Shown here one piece after another: positions 4,857 through 10,000 of a DNA stretch of 10,000 bases. Made by a program: the position numbers and the translations under genes. How positions within the stretch are numbered: the stretch's first letter is position 1; each line of letters opens with the position of its first letter. This stretch comes from Methanospirillum hungatei (GTDB lineage Archaea; Halobacteriota; Methanomicrobia; Methanomicrobiales; Methanospirillaceae): contig NZ_JAIWNS010000019.1 in the NCBI RefSeq assembly GCF_020216685.1, forward strand, positions 1-10,000. The letters run 5' to 3'. The notes beneath the pieces were generated by a model. The model saw only the letters and a program-made list of their open reading frames with translations, had not been told where the DNA came from and ran no database searches.

Positions 4857-7835
4857 TTAGCCGGTACGTATATATTTCCCAGGCGGGACGGTTATCTCAA
4901 ATTTTGCCCCCTCTCCAAACTTTCCGGCCTCCCGGATTTTCATTCCGGTGATACTCAAAATCTCCCTGACCAGAAATAACCCTAATCCGGTCCCTTTCCC
5001 ATACCCCTTGGTAAAGATCAGTTCTTTCTCAGTATCGGGGATACCCGGGCCATTATCAGATATCGCAATAATAAGACCTTCATCGGATTCATGACATTGC
5101 ATATGAATACTGGGGGTATCTGGACAATATTTAATGGAATTATCAACGATATTAAAAAATACCTTTTCGAGGAGCGGATCAGCATACACCAGAACAGTAC
5201 TGCAGGTATCTGGGTATTCTCTACAAGCCACCGTACATTTCATCGGTCCCGTCACATCAAGGAATGTCTGCAATATTGGTTTCCACACCGGCTTTCTGAT
5301 ACCTATCTCCTGGTATTCCCTGGCAAGATCTATGAAGTTTTGAATTCGTATTGATGCAGATTCGATCTGTTCAACCTGAGCAGCGATGTGATCAGATTCA
5401 GGGTGACCTGACAGAGAATCAATTGCAAGGAAGATAAGACTCAGCTGGTTTCGGATATCATGCCTGGTAATTGAACTGAAGAGATTGAGCTTTTGGTTCA
5501 CCACCCGAAGATCTTCTTCAATCTTTTTCCGATCGGTAATATCACGGATTGATTCAATCGCTCCAATAACCTCGCCACCGGGATTATAGAGATGAGTTGC
5601 CTTACCCCAGAGGTACTGCATCCCTCCTTCCGGCCTTGTGATCAGCACATCAGCAATGATCATATCACGTTCCCGCGAATGAATCAGATAATTATCCGGA
5701 ACCTCAATGTCAGGATTGTCCAGAAGATCCACAAGCAGCGGTCGCTCAAGCCCATAGAGGAGTCTTGCCACCTCTGCCCGTGACCGGCCGAGCACCTGAT
5801 CTGCAGGAGTATGAAGGAACTGTTCAATAGCCTGGTTCCATACCATCACATCACCGGTACTGCTGATGGCGAAGGTTGGATCGGGAAGAAAACTCAATAT
5901 GGATGACAACCGGGTTTCAGATTCTGCAAGTGCCTCCTGTGCCTTGATAACACTGGTTATCTCACTGAGCATATTCAGGGTGGCCGGTTTTCCTTCCCAC
6001 ATGATCCTGATGGCATGCGTTTTGACCCAGTGAAGCCCGCCATCCCGGTCGATAAACCGAAACAGGTAATCTTCCAGATATCCGGGATCTGATAGGCGCC
6101 GCAGATAATTATCATAGACAAGGTCCCGATCATCGGGATGGATAAAGTCGGAAAACGGCTTTCCGATGAGCTCTTCAGGGGAATATTTTGTAACCCGGGC
6201 ACCGAGCGGATTAATGAACTTTAACTGCCCGTCCTGTGAGACAATGATGATCTCCCGGGAATTCTCTATGAGTATCCGGTACTTCTCTTCAAGCTCCCGC
6301 TTTTCCTGCTCCTTTCTCCGAATATCAGTGAGATCAATTACAATGCCCCTGATACCGGTAATGATATGCTTCTCCCAGATGGGGATGGTCTGAAGGAATG
6401 CTGGAAAAATCTCACCATCCATCCTGATTAGTTCAACCTCAAGAGGAGAACCGCCTGTACCGGAAAAGGCATCTAAAAGCTTTGAGGTGAGAAATTCTTT
6501 CCACGAATCTGGTATAAAGATATCATAATAGGGCTTTTGAGAGAGATATTCCCCAGATACCCTGAAAACAGATTGTGCATGAGGATTCAGATACACAACC
6601 CTGCCTTCTTTATCAAGCTCAAATAATGACTGGGGAAGGAACTCAGTAAACTGGCGGTATCGTTCTCTACTTGCTTTTAGCTCCTGTGCTATCTCCTGAA
6701 TGGAAGTGATGTCACGACAAAAGAGAACAAATCTTCCTTCATAGGATTTCGTGCCGATTATCGGATGAATTGTCCATTCATAGGTCCGACTGGATCCACT
6801 GGTGATGATGATCTGATCCTGCCCGGTTTTTCTGGCAGTGATAAGTCCGTTCCTGAGGAGGGTTCGATGTGGTTCATGTAGAACCTGACAGAGATTATTG
6901 GGGCCGGTCCTGGAAAGAAGCCCCAGAAATTCCCCTGCAGCCTGATTATAGTAGAGGATAGTGCCGGAGCGATCAAGCAGAAGACCGCTGTCCGGTAGCG
7001 CATTGAGGACTGCACGAATGCTCGTCTCATGTTCGGCAACAATGGTCCAGCTCTCAACCAGCTCATCATACCGCTCTTTCAATTCATGCTCTGCATTGAT
7101 GTTACTGATGAGAACGCTGTATCCGGTTATACGATCTGACTCGAAAACTGGTGCTATGGCGATACGAAGGGAATTTCTGGTGCCGTCAGGCGTATGAAAT
7201 ATCGTGTCAAACTGACTATTCCTGAAGAGAGGGAACGTAAAAAATTCTGCTTTGGTTTCTGAACAGACTCCGGGATGGACAATATCAGTCCAGTAGGCTC
7301 CGGTCAGATCATCCCGGTCAAGTCCAAGCATGGAACAGGCAAAATCATTGACCTCAACAATCCGGGTATCGGCATCGAGGATAGCACTTCCAAGCAGGGT
7401 ATGTGTGAAAAAACTTCTGAATCTTTGCTCACTTTCAATAAGTTTCTTTCTGGTTCTGTCACGATCCACTGCAATTCTGATCTTATGGATGAGTTCCTGG
7501 AACTGAACCATGACTGGTGTTCCTTTCTGGACATAAAAGGTGGCACCCAGGTTAAAAGCCTCAATTGCAACCTCTTCTCTTCCGCGCCCGGTGAAAAGAA
7601 TGACAGGAATATCCATATTCCGGGCAGAAATTTCTCTCAGAAGGTCAAGACCGTCAAGTTCAGGCATCTGGTAATCGGTGACGATAACATCATACACGTC
7701 AGTATCAAGCATCTCTAATGCCCTGGATACTGAAGGGACGCTATGACACCTGATATCCTGAAATTTTGCAAGAAAGATTTCTGCAAGATCACGCAGATGT
7801 TCTTCATCATCTACGTACAGAACCGATATTTCCAT
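4857..7835 (-). CDS. Receiver-PAS(5)-histidine kinase, cytoplasmic sensor
   Basis: This 992-residue signalling protein has an N-terminal response-regulator receiver (about 1-125): acidic pair Asp9/Asp10, phospho-acceptor Asp54 in VTDYQMPELDG, Thr82 and Lys104. Five PAS-type sensor domains follow at roughly 135-250, 270-385, 390-508, 515-632 and 640-770; the later ones end in typical PAC signatures such as IRDITDRKK. The kinase core has H-box SSITRHDIRNQL with His792, N-box FFNIVDNSIKY (893-903), G1 DNGPGIP (927-933) and G2 GKGTGLGL (946-953). No membrane segment is visible, so it should be cytosolic and sense an internal cue or accept phosphate from another kinase onto Asp54. Receiver-first PAS kinases are common in Methanomicrobiales. 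All catalytic residues are present. The ATG is the natural start of the receiver fold, although no clear ribosome site precedes it. The ligand and the downstream partner are unknown; the divergent regulator at 8109 has no receiver domain. Confidence 0.92.
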   Translation of the reverse strand: MEISVLYVDDEEHLRDLAEIFLAKFQDIRCHSVPSVSRALEMLDTDVYDVIVTDYQMPELDGLDLLREISARNMDIPVILFTGRGREEVAIEAFNLGATFYVQKGTPVMVQFQELIHKIRIAVDRDRTRKKLIESEQRFRSFFTHTLLGSAILDADTRIVEVNDFACSMLGLDRDDLTGAYWTDIVHPGVCSETKAEFFTFPLFRNSQFDTIFHTPDGTRNSLRIAIAPVFESDRITGYSVLISNINAEHELKERYDELVESWTIVAEHETSIRAVLNALPDSGLLLDRSGTILYYNQAAGEFLGLLSRTGPNNLCQVLHEPHRTLLRNGLITARKTGQDQIIITSGSSRTYEWTIHPIIGTKSYEGRFVLFCRDITSIQEIAQELKASRERYRQFTEFLPQSLFELDKEGRVVYLNPHAQSVFRVSGEYLSQKPYYDIFIPDSWKEFLTSKLLDAFSGTGGSPLEVELIRMDGEIFPAFLQTIPIWEKHIITGIRGIVIDLTDIRRKEQEKRELEEKYRILIENSREIIIVSQDGQLKFINPLGARVTKYSPEELIGKPFSDFIHPDDRDLVYDNYLRRLSDPGYLEDYLFRFIDRDGGLHWVKTHAIRIMWEGKPATLNMLSEITSVIKAQEALAESETRLSSILSFLPDPTFAISSTGDVMVWNQAIEQFLHTPADQVLGRSRAEVARLLYGLERPLLVDLLDNPDIEVPDNYLIHSRERDMIIADVLITRPEGGMQYLWGKATHLYNPGGEVIGAIESIRDITDRKKIEEDLRVVNQKLNLFSSITRHDIRNQLSLIFLAIDSLSGHPESDHIAAQVEQIESASIRIQNFIDLAREYQEIGIRKPVWKPILQTFLDVTGPMKCTVACREYPDTCSTVLVYADPLLEKVFFNIVDNSIKYCPDTPSIHMQCHESDEGLIIAISDNGPGIPDTEKELIFTKGYGKGTGLGLFLVREILSITGMKIREAGKFGEGAKFEITVPPGKYIRTG

Positions 7836-7879
7836 CTATCAGATAAAACAATGTTCTATGAAACCATAATACCTGCCGA

Positions 7880-7895
7880 ATGCCTATAATTGTAT
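7880..7895 (-). promoter_or_regulatory. Possible TATA box of the kinase gene
   Basis: The minus strand reads ACAATTATAGG here, about 50-55 bp before the kinase ATG. A start site about 25 bp downstream would give a leader of roughly 25-30 nt. Only the sequence and spacing support this. Confidence 0.3.
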
Positions 7896-7912
7896 CAATT
7901 ACCAATGAGAGT

Positions 7913-7940
7913 ACAATCAGCCTCTCAATTATCTGATTGT
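7913..7940. promoter_or_regulatory. Dyad in the divergent intergenic region
   Basis: ACAATCAG (7913-7920) and CTGATTGT (7933-7940) form a perfect 8-bp inverted repeat with a 12-bp spacer, so the half-site centres are 20 bp apart, about two helical turns. TCTCAAT occurs inside it (7923-7929), again 20 bp on (7943-7949), and again at 8021-8027. It lies upstream of the proposed kinase promoter and could bind a dimeric regulator. Confidence 0.4.
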
Positions 7941-8031
7941 TTTCTCAATACGGAAATATTCCTATTTCAGGATACCTTCTTTTCTATTTTGAGTGGCAAA
8001 GATGCAATACTATCACTCGCTCTCAATATGA

Positions 8032-8045
8032 TCATCAGTTGATGA
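8032..8045. promoter_or_regulatory. Operator-like palindrome upstream of wHTH gene
   Basis: TCATCA (8032-8037) and TGATGA (8040-8045) form a perfect 6-bp palindrome around a 2-nt centre, and one more base pair matches after a mismatch. It ends about 29 bp before the TATA-like box at 8074, a place where an archaeal activator or autoregulator may sit. The neighbouring winged-helix protein is a natural candidate ligand (inference). Confidence 0.4.
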
Positions 8046-8073
8046 CCATATCCGAACATTTATTTACTTTCTC

Positions 8074-8082
8074 ATATATTAA
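8074..8082 (+). promoter_or_regulatory. TATA-like box of the wHTH gene
   Basis: ATATATTAA begins about 35 bp before the ATG at 8109, which would place transcription start near 8100-8104 and give a very short leader. An alternative box, TTTATTTA, lies at 8059-8066. Confidence 0.45.
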
Positions 8083-8108
8083 TCACGTAATAGAATAGTG
8101 AGGGTTTG

Positions 8109-8495
8109 ATGGGGGGCGAATATGGGCTGCACTTCTCCGCCGGGGATGAGGAGATTGCAGATTTATTTTGGGATATCGGGCTAAGGCGGAACAGTGCCCG
8201 GGTGCTGACACTCTTGATAAAAGATGTGGATCTGACCTCCCGTGAGATTGAGCGGGTGGTTGATCTTCGTCAGCCGGAAGTCAGTATTGCAATAACTGAT
8301 CTTATGAAAAAGAGATGGGTACACATCGTTCACCAGATAACAGAAAATAAAGGAAGACCGATGAAGGTGTACCACATCGCAAAGACACTTGATGAGATAC
8401 TTGATGAACTCAGGGATACCTTAATCGGTTCATATGAGCAGAAATTTCAGGATATCGAGCGGGTTCGAAATTTGTTGCATCAAAAACCGAAATAA
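8109..8495 (+). CDS. Winged helix-turn-helix transcriptional regulator
   Basis: This 128-residue DNA-binding protein starts with an acidic N-terminus. A winged-helix fold lies at about 16-90: IADLFWDIGLRRNSARVL as the first helix, TSREIERVVDL (43-53) and RQPEVSIAITDLMKKRWV (54-71) as the helix-turn-helix with the recognition helix, then a wing with GRPMKVYHI (82-90). Residues 93-124 (LDEILDELRDTL...YEQKFQDIERV) form a long charged helix, probably for dimerisation. This matches the archaeal 'predicted transcriptional regulator' group related to ArsR/TrmB-type proteins. There is no ligand or receiver domain. The frame opens at TTG 8106, but the ATG at 8109 follows GTGAGGG (8099-8104) and is preferred. 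It is divergent from the kinase gene and shares a 273-bp control region with it. Targets are unknown; autoregulation is plausible from the palindrome at 8032-8045. Confidence 0.8.
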   Translation: MGGEYGLHFSAGDEEIADLFWDIGLRRNSARVLTLLIKDVDLTSREIERVVDLRQPEVSIAITDLMKKRWVHIVHQITENKGRPMKVYHIAKTLDEILDELRDTLIGSYEQKFQDIERVRNLLHQKPK

Positions 8496-8636
8496 ACGAA
8501 ATTTTGAACACGAAAAAACCATGATGGGATAGGTTTGAATCAATATCCCACAGTATTGCACTGACAAAGGAACGTTTTGCAGTTATTCAGAAAGATGAAG
8601 ATACTCCTCATCCCGGTTCTTTCGGAGTAGCATGCA

Positions 8637-8643
8637 TTTTTTT
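8637..8643 (+). terminator. Oligo-T run downstream of the wHTH gene
   Basis: Seven consecutive T, about 140 bp after the regulator's stop. Position and composition are the only support. Confidence 0.3.
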
Positions 8644-8765
8644 GTCTGGGCACTCGAAACATCCTTTGCAATTGCCGGGCTAATGTATGGTTAATCATCG
8701 AACAATCCGGCCATTATCTCTGGCAGTTTGTTTCTTTTTTATCTTATCACCACTGCATATGTTCC

Positions 8766-8771
8766 AAAAAA
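8766..8771 (-). terminator. Oligo-T run downstream of the OsmC gene
   Basis: The minus strand has six T in a row about 37 bp beyond the OsmC stop codon, a plausible archaeal terminator. Confidence 0.35.
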
Positions 8772-8807
8772 CAGCCGGATGGGTCCCGGGAAATATCTGA
8801 ATCTTTT

Positions 8808-9266
8808 TTATTGAATCACCCGGAATTCCCAGGTCATCGTTGATGTCTCTCCAAATATGACCGCAATGGGACAGAGGAGAGTCATGGTCTTTTTCAGGGT
8901 ATCTGCTATACAAGTCTCATCACAAGTACATTTCAGGGAGATGATATGATGTACGGTCTCAAAGGTAGCTGGGAGATCCTGTTTTCGTGTTGCGGTTGTT
9001 TCGATCAGGAGCTGTTCAGGTTTTATTCCCTTATCACCAAGGTCCAGAAGAATTTTAATCCCGATACACCCCCCAAGAGAAGCAAACAGATAATCGATAG
9101 GATTTGGGATCGCACCTTTGCCGCCTAGATGGACATGGGCATCTATCGGGATGGTGAGTCCGGTGCTGGTATGGGCTGAAAAACTCATGTTACCAGTATG
9201 CCTGATAGTCATGGTCACCGGCTTAAACTCCATCCTGGCAGGATCCCAAGGGATATCATTACTCAT
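8808..9266 (-). CDS. OsmC-family protein (peroxide-detoxifying type)
   Basis: This 152-residue protein has the OsmC/Ohr layout: an N-terminal beta region (IRHTGNMSFSAHTSTG), PNPIDYLFASLGGCIGIK with the first reactive Cys67 on the central helix, then LLCPIAVIFGETSTM with the second Cys132 near the C-terminus. In the family these two cysteines reduce organic hydroperoxides; many archaeal members are uncharacterised. Three further cysteines (113, 115, 119) form a CTC-DET-C cluster that is not part of the canonical active site. I chose the ATG at 9266: the frame extends 13 codons to a GTG at 9305, but the added residues are unlike the family and overlap the T-rich promoter-like tract. No ribosome site precedes the ATG, so a leaderless transcript is possible. 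It lies 61 bp downstream of the permease-like gene on the same strand. The family call is strong; the substrate is unknown. Confidence 0.88.
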   Translation of the reverse strand: MSNDIPWDPARMEFKPVTMTIRHTGNMSFSAHTSTGLTIPIDAHVHLGGKGAIPNPIDYLFASLGGCIGIKILLDLGDKGIKPEQLLIETTATRKQDLPATFETVHHIISLKCTCDETCIADTLKKTMTLLCPIAVIFGETSTMTWEFRVIQ

Positions 9267-9289
9267 GCATACAGGTTTTTGAAGCAGAT

Positions 9290-9297
9290 AAAAAAAA
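9290..9297 (-). terminator. T8 run between permease-like gene and OsmC
   Basis: The minus strand carries eight T followed by ATCTGC. The T-run can end the permease-like transcript, and the TTTTATC part sits about 24-30 bp before the OsmC ATG, so it may also serve as a TATA-like element for a leaderless OsmC transcript. Both readings rest on position only. Confidence 0.4.
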
Positions 9298-9327
9298 GTT
9301 GGCACAGGAAATGGCTATCCGGTATGA

Positions 9328-10000
9328 TCAGCTCTCTTCCCCATCCGACTCTTCCTGAACTGACCCGATAATCATCGCAAGAGATCTGGTTTCCGGATAA
9401 CTCTCCAGGATCATCTTTAGAAGTACTGTCAAAGGGACTGCCACCACAACCCCTGCACCTCCAAGAAAATATCCCCAGAATATCATCGAGATAAATACAA
9501 TCGCTGGAGAGAGCTCCATACCTCTCCCGGCCAGTTCAGGAAAGAGAACATTTTCAGAGAAGAGATTTACAATACTTGCAACAATTACAACCAACAGCGC
9601 TGCATAGGGATTAATTTCTATGAGAGCCAGCACCATCGGGGGAACAAGGGCGATAATAAACCCGATATAAGGGACAAAGTTCAGCACAAACATCAGCAAT
9701 CCCCAGAGCCAGGGATCCTGTACCCCGATGATAAACAAGGCAATGCCAAACCCAGCACCGGTCACAAAATTCACTTTTGTCCGGATTATGACATATTCAA
9801 TAACGACAGAACCAAATTCAGTCATCCGGCTGGCAAGTTCCTGCCGGTACGACCCAAGGATGGTATTGATCTTCTGAGAGAATACCGTAGCCTCTAAAAG
9901 CAGGAACAGAGTGGTAAAGAGAACGATAAAAAGAGCGGATATCTGCCCGACAAAAGAGGTGACCATTTCAGGTGAGATGACACCAAGTGATCCGGTCATC
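9328..10000 (-). CDS. AI-2E/PerM-family transporter, C-terminal part (runs off window)
   Basis: About 223 residues are visible, opening at an in-frame Met at the window edge. Family members are about 330-370 residues, so the N-terminal third, with two or three membrane segments, lies outside and the true start is not seen. Hydrophobic segments occur at roughly 20-40, 78-92, 97-126, 132-146, 164-181 and 182-198. Family signatures are NFVPYIGFI (107-115), then GRGMELSPAIVFISMIFWGYFLGGAG and AVPLTVLLKM. The short C-terminal tail is acidic (EESDGEES). This matches the AI-2E exporter/UPF0118 family of membrane proteins; characterised members include the autoinducer-2 exporter TqsA and Na+/H+ antiporters, and the substrate in archaea is unknown. 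The OsmC gene follows on the same strand, separated by a T-rich gap. Confidence 0.88.
   Translation of the reverse strand, partial: MTGSLGVISPEMVTSFVGQISALFIVLFTTLFLLLEATVFSQKINTILGSYRQELASRMTEFGSVVIEYVIIRTKVNFVTGAGFGIALFIIGVQDPWLWGLLMFVLNFVPYIGFIIALVPPMVLALIEINPYAALLVVIVASIVNLFSENVLFPELAGRGMELSPAIVFISMIFWGYFLGGAGVVVAVPLTVLLKMILESYPETRSLAMIIGSVQEESDGEES

Larger units (their letters stand above)
8496..8807. other. Intergenic stretch, no recognisable gene
   Basis: I see no gene. Frame 2 (+) stays open from 8525 to 8683 (52 codons) with protein-like text such as SHSIALTKERFAVIQKD, but it has no start codon and matches nothing I know; it may be a fragment or chance. T-runs occur at 8637-8643 (+), which may end the regulator transcript, and at 8766-8771 (minus), which may end the OsmC transcript. 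Confidence 0.45.

Noticed and set aside
7275..7718. 147-codon plus-strand open frame opposite the kinase gene
   Set aside because: It is antisense to the receiver and first PAS domain, whose minus-strand motifs are unmistakable. It is a coding shadow.

Overview
The window looks like a chromosomal piece of a methanogenic archaeon of the order Methanomicrobiales, most likely Methanospirillum or a close relative (inference). Four things point there: a relic of an archaeal histone gene, a class II tRNA-Leu without an encoded CCA, TATA-like boxes at promoter distance, and a very large soluble PAS histidine kinase with the archaeal H-box RHDIRNQ. No 16S gene or methanogenesis gene is present to settle the genus.

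The left third (about 1-3060) is a gene graveyard around one intact tRNA. It holds, in order: a 5'-truncated remnant of a UDP-N-acetyl-mannosamine dehydrogenase (WecC-type) gene on the minus strand; about 470 bp with nothing recognisable; one intact gene for an exported protein of unknown function (1134-1778); about 390 bp containing a nested inverted repeat; tRNA-Leu(UAA) on the minus strand; a degenerate tRNA-Asp-like sequence just upstream of it; an archaeal histone gene broken by an internal TGA; and, abutting it, the frameshifted C-terminal part of an AAA-ATPase/PD-(D/E)XK protein. Several relics are longer than their open frames because they run through stops or change frame.

The rest (3170-10000) is mostly intact coding sequence. 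On the minus strand lie an intact AAA-ATPase/PD-(D/E)XK protein (3172-4719), of the same superfamily as the relic but a different branch, and a 992-residue receiver-PAS(5)-histidine kinase (4857-7835). A 273-bp divergent intergenic region with two dyads and three copies of TCTCAAT separates the kinase from a plus-strand winged-helix regulator (8109-8495). Then, back on the minus strand, come an OsmC-family protein (8808-9266) and the C-terminal part of an AI-2E/PerM-family membrane protein that runs off the right edge.

The genes do not form one obvious pathway. The kinase and the divergent regulator may share control, given the operator-like dyads between them (inference). OsmC lies 61 bp downstream of the permease-like gene, but an oligo-T run and a TATA-like sequence in that gap suggest separate transcription. 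The most informative content is the cluster of decayed genes, which suggests repeated insertion, deletion and decay next to a tRNA gene.
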